Below, piece after piece: positions 6,696 through 16,463 of a stretch of 64,000 nucleotides of DNA. The first letter of the stretch is position 1, and each line of letters opens with the position of its first letter. The translations under genes were made by a program, and so were the position numbers. The DNA is from JAJRXR01 sp041402005. GTDB taxonomy: Bacteria > Planctomycetota > Phycisphaerae > Phycisphaerales > UBA1924. The notes beneath the pieces were generated by a model. It was not told the origin of the DNA and ran no database searches. It saw nothing but the letters and a program-made list of their open reading frames with translations. The DNA lies in assembly GCA_041402005.1 (NCBI GenBank), contig JAWKTB010000001.1, positions 372,001 to 436,000 on the forward strand. The letters run 5' to 3'.

Positions 6696-9260
6696 ATGCC
6701 GCAAAAACCGAAGCCGCCCTACGAGCTCGACCTCAAGAACCCCAGCGCCGACTGGGAAAGGCTGATGGACGACTTGATGAAGGAGCTCGGCAAGCTGCCC
6801 GAGGCCAAGCGGCACGAGGTCCAGCAGGAGCTCAACGGCACCACCTACCGAAAGCACGGACAGACGGGCCTTTCGCTCCGGGCACTGAAGGATCTCGAGC
6901 CCAAAAGGCGAGCAGGAAAGGAGGAGCAGCAGCCACCGACCAGGAAGACGCTCTCCAGGTTACGCATCGCCGCCGACGTTCTCGGGTACAGAAGCCGAGC
7001 GGTGTTCGTGCGGGAGGGCCCGTACGCGGCGATGATGGCGGTCAGCGCACTTGCCTCGTGCCTCAAGCCTCTCCTGGAGTCGGGAGACGAAGAGGAGCCG
7101 CCGAATCATGACGCGGCGGTCGGCGCCTGCATCGAGGCATTCGTCGCGGTGGCGGTTGAAGCCGCGGAGCGGCGGCTCGAGGGGCTGGGCGCCCGCCTCT
7201 GCCACGTGGCATTCGCGATGGACGGAGATCGGAATGAGCTCCGTCTGGTGAGCGAGAACAACCTCGAGTTCCCGCACGCCTTCTATGCGACCCGGCGTCT
7301 TCGACGCCTGCCCGCTTCGATCTTGAACGCGCCGGCGCGGATGAGCCTCGTGCCGTTGGAGGAGGGCGAGTGCTCGCGGGTGGGCCTGCTCCGGGGCGAG
7401 CCGCTTGTGGATACATGGGCTCTCAAGGCGCGCTGGGGGACGTCCGGGATCATTGTGTTCCTGGGTTGGCGGCGGGAGTCGGGCGAGTGTCCTGAGGGGG
7501 AGAAGAAAGAAGATCTCGCGACGACGAAGGCTCCCGATAAGCTGGGCGAGCCCAACAAGACGGACGCCGCACGCACGATCCTGGAGCGTCTCCGGGAGGA
7601 CCTGCAGCCCGCCGCGCGGTACTTCGTCGGCACATTGGCATCCTCGGATATCGACGTCTCAAAGACCCCGGCGATGGGCGACGTGGATCTCGACCATTTC
7701 TACGTGCAGCTTTTGAAGGTGATCGAGGCGGACAGAAAGTACGTCAAGCGTCTCGCGGGGATCCAGACGCTGGCCAGCATGCTGGTCAGCAAGCTCGCGG
7801 ATGGACGACACCGTTCGAACGCTCATTGGGTCGTCCCGGTCGTGGTCGGGAACCAGGGGGCGTCGGGGAGAGCGCCCGAGTACAGATACGATCCGGATCG
7901 CGTACGCCTCGTGTATCGGCAGGGGGACATGGACGAGGAGGTCGACCCGGAGGAGTTCGCGAGTTTCGTCGGGGATCTCAGCGCCGGGCATGTTCGGGCG
8001 ATCCTGCAGATGCACCAGGACGCCGGGGCAGGCGAACAGTCTCGGTATGCGCTGTTTCCGATCCGGGATGTGGGGGTTTCGCAGGCGTTGCCGGTGATCG
8101 AACAAGGGCGGGAGGGACAGTCGCTGTCCGTCGTCGCGGCGTCACTGTCCGCCCCGTTACGCGTCATCGAGGATGGCGCCGACACCGGCGTGGCGCCTAC
8201 CGATGGCGAGAACGGGCCGGATGTCGGCGTGCAAGACAGGACGGCGTGGCTGCTGGATCAGCGGGTGGCGACAAACCCGGCCGACAAGCGGAACCACCCC
8301 TCCGAGCTCGTCATCCCGATCTGCCCTCCTGTGCGCGAGGATGACGCATACCCGCCTCTGCCGGTCGCTGTTGTGACTGTCGAGCAGAACCCGGGTGACG
8401 ACGGGGTTCAGAATCCCTTGTCGGACGAGGTAGGGCGCGGCGTAGATCGGATCGGGAGACTGTGTGGCGCGATCGAGGGGTTGCACCAGCGGGTCAGCGT
8501 CGAGGAAGACGATGGCGCCAAAATGCTCCAGTTCATGAAGCGGCTCTTTGAGGAGCCCCAGTTCATCAAGCGGGAGCGTGTCGCGCAAGAGTTCTGCAGC
8601 GTGACCAGGAAGCGTCTGGGCGCGGAGGTTGCATACCTCCTGCTGCGCGAGAGCGGCACGATGGGGTTCCGCCCGGTGGGGGTTTCGGTCGACGCTTCCC
8701 TCATCGACCGGTACTACCTTCCCCGGGCCGGTGGTGGCAAGGGGAAGAAGGGACAGCCGACGCGGGACGCTTCGGGCGTCACGCCGCGGATCCGCGGGAA
8801 GTACACGATTGATGACATCCGAAAAGTGATCGCGAAGTCTCCGACGGATGGAGACAAACTCGAAGCTTGGTTCACGAACGACTTCCTGCTGCCGATGCTG
8901 GAGCGGGCGGTCCGGGCGCACCTTGCGCCGAAGAAGCGTCTGACGAGCTGGTCGGTGTATCAGGACGGCAGACCGCAGTTCTTGCCGAAGTACGTGACGC
9001 ACGACTCGGCGCCGAGCGTCCTGCTTCACGACTTTGGGGTCAAGCAGGCGTTATGTCTTCCATTCGCGGAGACGCCGGACTCGCTCCGGAGGGGAGTGCT
9101 CTGGTACTGCTGGTGTGCGAATCCGGGCGAGGATTGCGAGCGCCCGTTCCCCGACTCGTCGGATGAATCCGGGCAAAGCTACGCGGACGAGCAGATGCAG
9201 CGGCTGCAGCCGTTGACCTGCCTGATCGCGACGCTGTACGAGCTGCTGATGGCGGGGTAA
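6696..9260 (+). CDS. Large protein of unknown function with possible GAF-like sensor folds
   Basis: 854 residues from the ATG at 6696, chosen because GGGGGAG lies eight bases upstream; an in-frame start at 6609 lacks one. There is no signal peptide or membrane segment, so it is probably cytoplasmic. The first ~100 residues are charged and helical. Three parts resemble GAF-type ligand domains in layout: an early one ending in GIIVFLGWRR, a central one with LVIPICPP and VAVVTVEQ, and a C-terminal one from RVAQEFCSVTRKRLGAE through ALCLPFAET to RRGVLWYCW and a closing helix. No output domain (kinase, cyclase, helix-turn-helix) is recognised. It stands alone, divergent from the sigma-like unit and next to tRNA-Glu. 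The GAF reading is by pattern only. Confidence 0.6.
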   Translation: MPQKPKPPYELDLKNPSADWERLMDDLMKELGKLPEAKRHEVQQELNGTTYRKHGQTGLSLRALKDLEPKRRAGKEEQQPPTRKTLSRLRIAADVLGYRSRAVFVREGPYAAMMAVSALASCLKPLLESGDEEEPPNHDAAVGACIEAFVAVAVEAAERRLEGLGARLCHVAFAMDGDRNELRLVSENNLEFPHAFYATRRLRRLPASILNAPARMSLVPLEEGECSRVGLLRGEPLVDTWALKARWGTSGIIVFLGWRRESGECPEGEKKEDLATTKAPDKLGEPNKTDAARTILERLREDLQPAARYFVGTLASSDIDVSKTPAMGDVDLDHFYVQLLKVIEADRKYVKRLAGIQTLASMLVSKLADGRHRSNAHWVVPVVVGNQGASGRAPEYRYDPDRVRLVYRQGDMDEEVDPEEFASFVGDLSAGHVRAILQMHQDAGAGEQSRYALFPIRDVGVSQALPVIEQGREGQSLSVVAASLSAPLRVIEDGADTGVAPTDGENGPDVGVQDRTAWLLDQRVATNPADKRNHPSELVIPICPPVREDDAYPPLPVAVVTVEQNPGDDGVQNPLSDEVGRGVDRIGRLCGAIEGLHQRVSVEEDDGAKMLQFMKRLFEEPQFIKRERVAQEFCSVTRKRLGAEVAYLLLRESGTMGFRPVGVSVDASLIDRYYLPRAGGGKGKKGQPTRDASGVTPRIRGKYTIDDIRKVIAKSPTDGDKLEAWFTNDFLLPMLERAVRAHLAPKKRLTSWSVYQDGRPQFLPKYVTHDSAPSVLLHDFGVKQALCLPFAETPDSLRRGVLWYCWCANPGEDCERPFPDSSDESGQSYADEQMQRLQPLTCLIATLYELLMAG

Positions 9261-9342
9261 CGGGGCGGGAAGCCCGACCAGGATGGAGTGGTTGTGCGAG
9301 TTGAGGTGGGCGCACAGCCCGGGCAGCGCCGGCCGTTGCCAA

Positions 9343-9417
9343 TGACCCCGACGGGATTCGAACCCGTGTTACCAGGATGAAAACCTGGTGTCCTGGACCT
9401 GACTAGACGACGGGGCC
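9343..9417 (-). tRNA. tRNA-Glu (anticodon TTC)
   Basis: Read on the minus strand, 75 bases fold as a cloverleaf: acceptor GGCCCCG against CGGGGTC with discriminator A, anticodon stem CCAGG/CCTGG closing the loop TTTTCAT (anticodon TTC), and a T-arm with GGTTCGAATCC. CCA is not encoded. The 3' end points toward the large unknown gene on the left. Confidence 0.95.
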
Positions 9418-9462
9418 GGGTTTGCACGCATGGTAGCCGTCGGGGGCGGTAGCATCCCGTTG

Positions 9463-10203
9463 ATGAGCGTGGACCCGCACAGCGCGCCCCCGATCACGCC
9501 CTGGCCGGCGGGCGAGGGGACGGCGATGCTCGTCGGAGGGACGTTCGACCCGCCGCACGTGGCGCACGTGCGCCTGAGCGACCAGGCGAGGCGCCTGACC
9601 CTCGGGGACGGGGCCTGGATCGTGTACGTGCCCGCGGCGAGGTCGCCCCACAAGCAGGACGCGCCGCGAGCGAGCGACGCCGACCGCGTCGAGATGGTGC
9701 GGATCGCGACGCGGGGGTTCGAGCGGGTGGCGGTCTGGACGGACGAGATCGATCGGGCTCGCGAGGGCGGAGCGAGCTATTGGATCGACACGCTGCGTCG
9801 GGCGCGTGAGGCGAAGGCGGTTGGTGGGGGGGCTGGAAGCCCCCCCCTCCGAGAAGAGAGGGACGAGCGATCGCTGCGGTTTCTGATCGGGGCGGATCAG
9901 GCGGTGGCGTTCCATCGGTGGCGGGAGTTCCGAGACATCTTGGAGTTGGCGGCGCCCATCGTCGTGCCGCGGGGGGATGTTCGGGATGCCGAGACGCTCG
10001 TCACGCGTCTGCGGGCGGCCGGCGTCTGGACGCACGCCGAGATCGATCGGTGGCGGTCGTGGTTGGCGCCGACGGAGGTCATCGACGCGTGCGCGACGTC
10101 GATCCGTGCGGCGCTGGCGGACCCGCGACGGCGAGACCGCCCGATCGAGCACCTTGACGAGGCGGTACGCGCGTACATCGTGCGCGAGGGGTTGTACTTG
10201 TAG
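9463..10203 (+). CDS. nadD: Nicotinate-nucleotide adenylyltransferase
   Basis: Transfers AMP from ATP to nicotinate mononucleotide in NAD synthesis. The nucleotidyltransferase signature GGTFDPPHVAHV is near the N-terminus, followed by VYVPAARSPHK, the FLIGADQ motif and a C-terminal SIR-containing helix, as in NadD. 246 residues from the ATG at 9463; an alternative ATG at 9430 adds eleven unconvincing residues and neither has a strong ribosome site. Just before FLIGADQ the protein has an extra Gly/Pro-rich segment (AVGGGAGSPPLREERDE) encoded partly by a G/C palindrome at 9826-9846, apparently an in-frame insertion. Converges with metK. Confidence 0.9.
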   Translation: MSVDPHSAPPITPWPAGEGTAMLVGGTFDPPHVAHVRLSDQARRLTLGDGAWIVYVPAARSPHKQDAPRASDADRVEMVRIATRGFERVAVWTDEIDRAREGGASYWIDTLRRAREAKAVGGGAGSPPLREERDERSLRFLIGADQAVAFHRWREFRDILELAAPIVVPRGDVRDAETLVTRLRAAGVWTHAEIDRWRSWLAPTEVIDACATSIRAALADPRRRDRPIEHLDEAVRAYIVREGLYL

Positions 10204-10234
10204 ATCGAGGAGGAGGCGGAGCCCCTCACCCCGC

Positions 10235-10256
10235 CCCTCTCCCCGGAGGGAGAGGG
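10235..10256. terminator. GC-rich hairpin between convergent nadD and metK
   Basis: CCCTCTCCC pairs perfectly with GGGAGAGGG around a CGGA loop. There is no T run, but the placement between two converging genes suits a shared terminator. Confidence 0.5.
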
Positions 10257-10266
10257 AGAGAGTGCG

Positions 10267-11455
10267 TCAGTTCGCGGCTTTCTTGAGGGCCTCGGCCTTG
10301 TCCGTCCGCTCCCAGGTGAAGAAGTCCACCCCGTCCTTCGAGAACGGCTGGCGTCCGAAGTGCCCGTGCCTCGCCGTCGGGCGGTAGATCGGCTTGCGAG
10401 CTCAGCGTCTCGATGATGCCCCGGGGCGTGAGGGTGAATGTGTCGCGGATCGCCTTGACGATCTTCCTCCTCGTCGGCTCGCGGTCCTGTTGCAGTCCAC
10501 GTGGACGGAGGTCGGTTTCCGCGACGCCGATGGCGTAGGAGAGCTGGATCTCGCACTGGTCGGCAAGGGCCGGCGGCGACGACGTTCTTGGCGATGTACC
10601 GGGCCATGTAGGCGGCGGAGCGGCTGACCTTGGTGGGGTCCTTGCCCGAGAAGGCTTCGCCGTGCCGACCCTGACCGCCGTAGGTGTCCACGATGATCTT
10701 ATGCCCGGTGAGGCCGCAGTCGCCGTGGGGCCCGCGCCGATCTCGAAGCGACCGGTGGGGTTGACGTGGATCTTGATGGAGGGGTTCCACCACTCGCCGA
10801 GGACGGGCTTGAGGATGTGCTCTCGATGACTCTTCTTGAGCTTGTCCTGGCGAGGACGTTCCAGGAGCGGTCGTGTTGGGTGGAGAGGACGACGGTGTCG
10901 ACGGAGACGGCTTGGCGGCGTCGTACTCGACCGTGACCTGGCTTCAAGTGTCGGGTCGGAGGCCTGGACGAGCTGTCGCCGGACATGGGCCTGACGCTCG
11001 ACCACAGGTGGCGAGCTGAAGCGGGTAGGGGCACGAGCTCCTCGGTTCTCGCAGCAGGCGAAGCCGAACATCGCCCTGGTCGCCGGCCGCGTCGACGCCC
11101 TGGGCGATGTCTGGGGACTGCGTATTGAGGGCTTCGAGGACGAAGCGCACGAGTCGCAGTCGAGCCGCATCGTCGCGTCGGTGTACCCGATCTCGCGGAT
11201 GGTCTGACGGACGAGACGTCCTTGATGTCCACGGTCTGGGTGGTGACCTCGCCCGCGACGACGACGAGGCCTGTCGCGACCATGGTCTCGCAGGCGACGC
11301 GGGAGTGGGGGAAACGTTCGCGCAGCATGGCGTCGAGGATGGCGTCGGAGATTCGGTCGGCGACCTTGTCGGGGTGCCCCATCGAGACGACCTGGAGGTG
11401 AAGAGCTGGGAGGGCATGCACCCTGCGTCTGGAACGTGCTTTCGGTGAGGGGCAT
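10267..11455 (-). pseudogene. metK: S-adenosylmethionine synthetase, reading frame broken many times
   Basis: Read across frames the minus strand gives a whole MetK: MPLTEST start, GHPDKVADRISDAILD, VVVAGEVTTQ, RQTIREIGYTDA, SPDIAQGVD, FGFACCEN, KIIVDTYGGQG, FSGKDPTK, SAAYMARYIAKN and a normal end (GVDFFTWERTDKAEALKK). The pieces lie in order but in changing frames; I count at least eight shifts. The total length is right for a ~390-residue enzyme. MetK makes the cell's methyl donor from ATP and methionine and is normally essential, and the blocks between shifts are well conserved. Sequence error is therefore more likely than decay. The three downstream neighbours share the problem. Confidence 0.85.
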
Positions 11456-11522
11456 CGTACCCGCGCGCCGTCGCCCTGCCAGCGGGGAGGGTCTCGCGCC
11501 CGCGCTGGCGTATCCTCTGGGC

Positions 11523-12648
11523 ATGACCAGTCGATCGGGGCGGTCCAGCTCGGGCGGAGAGGGGTTGACGTACGCCGACTCGGGCGGATATCGAGGCGGG
11601 CGACCGCTTCGCCGCGTCGATCCAGGCGGGGATGCGCCGCACCTTCGGCCCGCGCGTGCTCGACCGCCCGGGCGGCTTCGCGGGCCTCGTCCGCCTCGAC
11701 TACAACGAGAGCCTCTTCAAGCACAACTTCAAGGACCCGGTCCTCGTCGCCTGCACCGACGGGGTAGGCACCAAGATCCACCTGGGCATGGAGCTGGCCC
11801 GCTACGACACCCTCGGGATCGACCTGGTCGCGATGTGCGTGAACGACCTTGTCGTCGAGTCCGCCGAGCCCCTGATGTTTCTGGACTACATCGCGGTCAA
11901 CAAGGTCGACCAGGGCATGCTGGGTGAGCTCATGAAGGGGATCGTGAGGGGGTGCGAGATCGCGGGGTGTGCGCTCATCGGGGGCGAGACCGCCGAGATG
12001 AACGACCTGTACCGCCCCGGCGAGTTCGACCTTGCCGGCTTCAGCGTCGGCGTGGTCGAGCTCAAGCGCGCGACCGACCCCACGCGGGTCGAGCCGGGCG
12101 ACGTGGTGCTGGGGCTCGCGTCCAGCGGCGTCCACTCGAACGGGTACTCGCTCGTCCGCCGGATCGTCCAGCACGCGATGCTCGACCTGCACCGGGTCTA
12201 CCCCGAGGTCTCGGGGGACAACGGCGACGCCGCCCGCACGCTCGGCGACGTCCTGCTCACGCCCACGCGCATCTACAGCCCCTCCATCGTCCGCGTGCTC
12301 CGGGCGTACAAGGTCAAGAAGGTGATCACCGGCATGGCCCACGTCACCGGGGGCGGGCTGGCGGGCAACCTCGAGCGCGCCCTGCACGCGAGGGTGGACG
12401 CGGTCCTCGACCCCGACGCCTGGGACGTCCCGCCGGTCTTCACCTTCCTCCAGGAGCGTGGGGGCGTCACCGACCGGGAGATGGCCCGTGTGTTCAACAT
12501 GGGCGTCGGCTTCTGCCTGATCGTCCGACCCGCGTTCGCCGACTCGGTCGCCCGCCGCCTGGAGAAGCTCGGCGAGCGAGTCTTCCGACTCGGCAAGGTC
12601 GTGCGCGGCAAGGGCCAGGTCCGCTTCAAGCCGGAGAAGAAGAAGTAG
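11523..12648 (+). pseudogene. purM: Phosphoribosylformylglycinamidine cyclo-ligase with one apparent frameshift
   Basis: Purine synthesis enzyme making aminoimidazole ribotide. The ATG at 11523 starts MTSRSGR and LTYADSG; near 11595 the frame must change for the reading to continue into FAASIQAGMRRTFGPRVLD. From there to 12648 the gene is intact: DGVGTKIHLGMEL, CVNDLVV, LIGGETAEM, GLASSGVHSNGYSL and HVTGGGLAGN are all PurM motifs. Length is normal. One or two missing bases in the sequence would explain it. It is divergent from metK with 67 bases between the starts. Confidence 0.88.
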
Positions 12649-12650
12649 CC

Positions 12651-12922
12651 ATGGGCGGCGGACGCGAGTACTCCAAGACCAGCGGGAAGATCATCGACCG
12701 CGCTACCAGCACGAGGACACGATCGTCGCCCAACGTTCAAGAGATCGTCCGAGCCGTTCCTCGCGATCGGCGACGACAAGAAGACCGACCAGCTCTGGAA
12801 GCGGGCCGAGAAAGCGCTGGCGCGCTCGGGGCTGAACAAGGCGAAGGTCGAGAAGGTGCTGGGCGAGCGCGACCCTCGAGGGCCTCGGCGTCTGGCGGGC
12901 GAGCCAAGGGCCCGGGCGGTAG
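12651..12922 (+). pseudogene. Small conserved-looking protein, frameshifted
   Basis: Two bases after purM an ATG opens MGGGREYSKTSGKIIDR. The frame must then shift to read YQHEDTIV, then again for IGDDKKTDQLWKRAEKALAR and LNKAKVEKVLGERD, and once more (an extra C near 12873) to LEGLG and a stop at 12922. The helical charged segment in the middle is too coherent to be noise. About 90 residues in total; I do not recognise the family. Probably co-transcribed with purM, and affected by the same local errors. Confidence 0.5.
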
Positions 12923-12923
12923 G

Positions 12924-14940
12924 TCAGGCCTTGTCCGACCTCGCGGGGCGCAAGCTGGCGCTGGCGGCGGTGGTCAACGCCGCCAGCCTCTCCAGGTACT
13001 CGACGCAGACCACGACGAACGTCGCGTGCGACCAGGTCAGGGGGGAGACCGAGATGGGCTCGCCCGTGTAGGGGTGGTACTGCTCGGCGAGCACGCCCGA
13101 CTCGTGCGCGCGCTGCACGCACCAGCCGAGGTAGCCCAGGGCGCCCTTGAGCTCGTCGACACTCGCGGCCAGCGCGATCTCGTGCTGGGCCTGCCAGAGC
13201 GTGCAGATGATCCAGGGGCTGCCGGGGACCTTCCTCGATGTCCTCCGACCTTCGACCTGGTGGTAGTAGTCCCGCTCGTACCTATGCGTACCCGCCATCG
13301 CTCGTCTTGACGAGCAGGGCGTCGCGCGTCGAGCCGCATCTCGTCGATGACCGTCGGGTCGTCCGCGTCGAGCCCGGCGATCGAGAACAGCCGCGAAGCT
13401 CGCCGAGTCCCGCGTCATGTCCAGGCGGTACGTCCCGTCGTCGAGGGGGACGGCCATCCGGGCGAAGCAGTTGCGGTCCGGGTGCCACATGTAGCGCTTG
13501 GACCGGGCGTCTCTTCATCCGGTCGGCGCTCGCGGAAGGCGACGGCACGGTCGGGCTCGCCGAAGTCCTCCGCGCAACTGGGCCGCGGCGTACAGCCCCG
13601 GGATCGTCGCGGCGCACGTGAACAGATGCACGCCCCGGGCGTTCTCCCACAGGTCCCACGAGGGCTGGGGAGCCTGCTGTGGTCGCGGTAGGCCAGCATC
13701 CACCTGCGGCCTCGCGACCAGAGCGCGAGTACAGCGGCTTGATGAACTCGACGTCGCGGAACCGGTCGTAGTGGCGGCGCAGCGCCCAGAGCACCAGCGC
13801 CGTCTCGTCCTGCTGGATCGGCAGGATCTTCTTGCCGTCGAGCATCCAGGGGTGCCAGCTCGACGCCAGCGCGCCCTCGGGCGTGTACTTGTGCAGGAAG
13901 TACCCCTCGTCCTCGACGCACCCGCCCGCGAAGCGGAAGAACGCGCGGCTCAGCTCGCTCTGGCCCGACATGATCAGCGCGTTGGCCACCAGCGCCCCGT
14001 CGCGCATCCAGCAGTACGAGTAGTGGTCGCCCGCGAAGTGGGTGATGTCCGAGTCGTTCGCGGCGATGATCGCCCCGCCGTTGTCGATCTGCGTGCGCAG
14101 GATCAGCTGCGACCGGTAGTACAGGTCGCGGATCGGCTCGGGCAGGGGCGAGGTGTCGATCGGCTCCTTGCGGCACCACAGGCGCCAGTACGCCTCGGTC
14201 CGCTGGAGCATCTTGTCGGCTCCCTTGGTCCAGATCCGGTCGTTGAGCGCGCGCACCTGGTCGTACGAGTGCCCGCACGCGATCCAGCTGGTCACGTGCG
14301 CCTCGCCGTTGGCGGGGACCATGAGGTTGAACCCGACCGTCGCGTCCACCGAGCCCTGGCTGATCGCGTTGCGCCCGAGCTGGCCGTCCTCGGCGTCGCG
14401 CCAGGTGCCCTCCGCGCCACCGACCCGCTTGGCGCCGATCGCCCAGTGGTCGATCCCGCACTTGTGCCGGTCGCAGGCGTTGATGAGGAAGTAGGCGTCG
14501 TCCTTGTAGAGCACGACCGCGGACGTGCCCGGGTCGTAGTTGGCCGTGTCGCCCACCGCCGAGCCGTTGATGGACAGGTCCACGTGGAAGAACAGGCGGA
14601 CGTCCCTGGGCTTGCCCTTGAGGTCGCGGACCGAGATGTGGCGGAACAAGACCGCCTCGTGGAAGTCGACCGCGTCGTTGCAGGTCAGCTCGAGGCCCAG
14701 GCGGTCGTGCGTGAGGCGGACGTCTGTGACGAGGGTGTCGGCCTTGTAGCGCAGCTCGCGGCTCCAGCCCTCCTCCTCGACCCAGGCGAGGGCGCCGTCG
14801 GCCCAGACGCCGAAGCGCTGCACGTGCCCCCCGGTGTGGTTGTGCTTGCCGACGTGGGGGAAGTAGAGATCGCGCACCCGGTAGAGGTGGTCGAAGGTGA
14901 CGAGCAGGTCGCCGTTGCCGACGGGGATGTCGCGGGGCAT
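12924..14940 (-). pseudogene. GH15-type glycoside hydrolase (glucoamylase/trehalase-like), 3' part frameshifted
   Basis: The start MPRDIPVGNGDLLVTFDHLY at 14940 begins a GH15-like protein of about 670 residues: an N-terminal beta-sandwich (RVRDLYFPHVGKHNHTGGHV) and the start of an alpha/alpha barrel (SDITHFAGDHYSYCWMRDGA). One frame runs cleanly to about 13730; the rest is spread over three frames with at least six shifts (PSWDLWENARGVHLFTCA, NCFARMAVPLDDGTYRLDM, RYERDYYHQVEG, GSPWIICTLWQAQHEIALA, EQYHPYTGEP), ending at 12924. All barrel motifs are present in order. Family members cleave alpha-glucosides such as trehalose or maltodextrins; the substrate here is not shown. It ends one base from the convergent small gene. 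Confidence 0.8.
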
Positions 14941-15107
14941 CGTGTGTCTCGCGGCTGTGGATGCACGGATTCTGTTTGGGGCGACGGCCCCTCCCGGGAA
15001 GCGAACAACAGTATCGGCCCCCGGGGCGCCCGACCGCGATGCGATCGTCGGATTGGTCCCAGAAGGCGGGCAAGTGGCCCTCCCGGGGCGGAACCGCGGC
15101 GCCTTCA

Positions 15108-15135
15108 TTGCGGATCGACGGATGCCCGTTAGACT
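15108..15135 (+). promoter_or_regulatory. Candidate promoter of the lone pseudopilin gene
   Basis: TTGCGG at 15108 and TAGACT at 15130 with a 16-base spacer, about 75 bases before the start codon of the pseudopilin gene. This is similar in style to the promoters of the pseudopilin array further on. Confidence 0.45.
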
Positions 15136-15209
15136 CTCTTCAGGGTGGCTCCACCCCGTCTGGCGGCCGTTTCCGACCTGGCTCGCGACATCCAGTTGAG
15201 GTTGTTCCC

Positions 15210-16184
15210 ATGCGACGACTCGGGCGACGCGCGTTCACGCTCATCGAACTCCTGGTGGTCATCGCCATCATCGCCCTGCTGATCGGCATCCTGCTGCCGG
15301 CGATGGGCAACGTCCGCAAGCAGGCGATGCGGATCAAGAGCCAGGCCCACATCCGTTCCAACGTCACGCTCCAGGCGTTCTACTGGAACGACCATCGCGA
15401 CGAGCTGGTCAATCCGTTCGACAGGGGGCTTCATTGCCCGGGCGTCCTGCCCAGCGCGCCCTCCCGCCCTCGGGCGTGGGTGTGGGTCGAGAAGCGTGAG
15501 TGCGCCTGGGGCTGGAACTACGAAGCGCTGAGCATGCAGTCGGAGCCCTTCGGCTTCCACTGGTTCGCGCACATGCTCTACGAGGAAGACGTCAACCAGT
15601 CCCGGATCGAGACGATCGTCGCCCCGGGCGATTCGGCGTTGCGCCGGTGGCTCGCCGAGAACAACGATCACAACGCCCAGCACAACATCAGCTGGATCTT
15701 CCCGAGTTCGTACTGGTATCCGCCCGTGTTCTGGCAGGACGCCGCACGGTTCAGGAACTTCTACCCGGAGACCGCGAACTCGAACAACGGGTTCTACTTC
15801 AAGCGCCAAAAGATCTCCGACATCCGCTTCCCGGCAAGAAAGGTGCTCATCTTCGAGAACAAGGATTTCATCCACCCGCAGCAGCTGCAATGGAACCTCG
15901 CGGGCGCCGAGCCGCAGGTCGGACTGCCAGACAACTCGGTCCGCACCGTCAGCACCGACGAGATCATCCAGAAGACGGACCCCAGGACCGTCGCGACCCA
16001 TTATGATGACTACGAAGGGCTGATCTTCCCCTCCGGGACGTGGTCCCCGGGCGACACCCTGATGAACAGCAACCAGTATCTCCAGTACGGTCCGAACCAG
16101 GGCTTCTACTGGACGTACGGCAACCCCGCGTACTACTGGCGCACACGCAACGGCGTCGAAGGCTTCGACCTGCCGCCCGGTTGA
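15210..16184 (+). CDS. Pseudopilin-like protein with prepilin leader (lone copy)
   Basis: 324 residues. The N-terminus (MRRLGRRAFTLIELL followed by VVIAIIALLIGILLPAMG) is a class III prepilin leader: short basic leader, cleavage before Phe, Glu at position +5 and a ~20-residue hydrophobic helix. The large C-terminal domain is aromatic-rich (FHWFAHMLYEED, SSYWYPPVFWQD, YWRTRNGVEGFDLPPG). It is distantly like the five array members but much diverged beyond the leader. After prepilin peptidase cleavage it would assemble in a type II secretion or type IV pilus-like filament. The start ATG at 15210 fits the leader exactly. A small membrane protein gene follows after 18 bases. Confidence 0.85.
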   Translation: MRRLGRRAFTLIELLVVIAIIALLIGILLPAMGNVRKQAMRIKSQAHIRSNVTLQAFYWNDHRDELVNPFDRGLHCPGVLPSAPSRPRAWVWVEKRECAWGWNYEALSMQSEPFGFHWFAHMLYEEDVNQSRIETIVAPGDSALRRWLAENNDHNAQHNISWIFPSSYWYPPVFWQDAARFRNFYPETANSNNGFYFKRQKISDIRFPARKVLIFENKDFIHPQQLQWNLAGAEPQVGLPDNSVRTVSTDEIIQKTDPRTVATHYDDYEGLIFPSGTWSPGDTLMNSNQYLQYGPNQGFYWTYGNPAYYWRTRNGVEGFDLPPG

Positions 16185-16202
16185 TCGTGGAGACACGCAC
16201 GG

Positions 16203-16460
16203 ATGCGAAAACGTCGAACCTTCGTATTCATCGTCGTTCTGCTCGTGATCGCCGCCCTCGGGGCCTGGCGATGGATGGCGTGGAAGAACGCCGGCAAGCC
16301 CGAGGACGAGGTCGTTCAGAAGGCGAGCGAGCTCGACTCGGCGTACAAGCAGGCCGGCGGGAAGGCCGTCGATGATGAGACCCAGGCGGAGCGGCTCGAG
16401 GACCAAGATCCCGCCGCGGACACCGAGCCGACCAGAGGCCCGATGAAGCCTAACGATTGA
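16203..16460 (+). CDS. Small single-pass membrane protein
   Basis: 85 residues: a basic start (MRKRRTFVF), one transmembrane helix (IVVLLVIAALGAWRWMAW), then an acidic, proline-poor tail facing the other side. It lies 18 bases after the lone pseudopilin and is probably in the same message, so it may be an accessory of that filament protein. No family recognised. Confidence 0.6.
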   Translation: MRKRRTFVFIVVLLVIAALGAWRWMAWKNAGKPEDEVVQKASELDSAYKQAGGKAVDDETQAERLEDQDPAADTEPTRGPMKPND

Positions 16461-16463
16461 TCG

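Noticed and set aside
3500..9343. Integrated element using tRNA-Glu as attachment site
   Set aside because: The 3' end of the tRNA does face this accessory-looking region, but I found no second copy of the tRNA 3' end and no integrase, so an integrated element is not supported.
10267..14940. Reading metK, purM and the GH15 gene as true pseudogenes
   Set aside because: The breaks cluster tightly, affect unrelated genes including essential ones, and leave conserved blocks untouched, so sequence error is preferred, although raw reads are needed to settle it.
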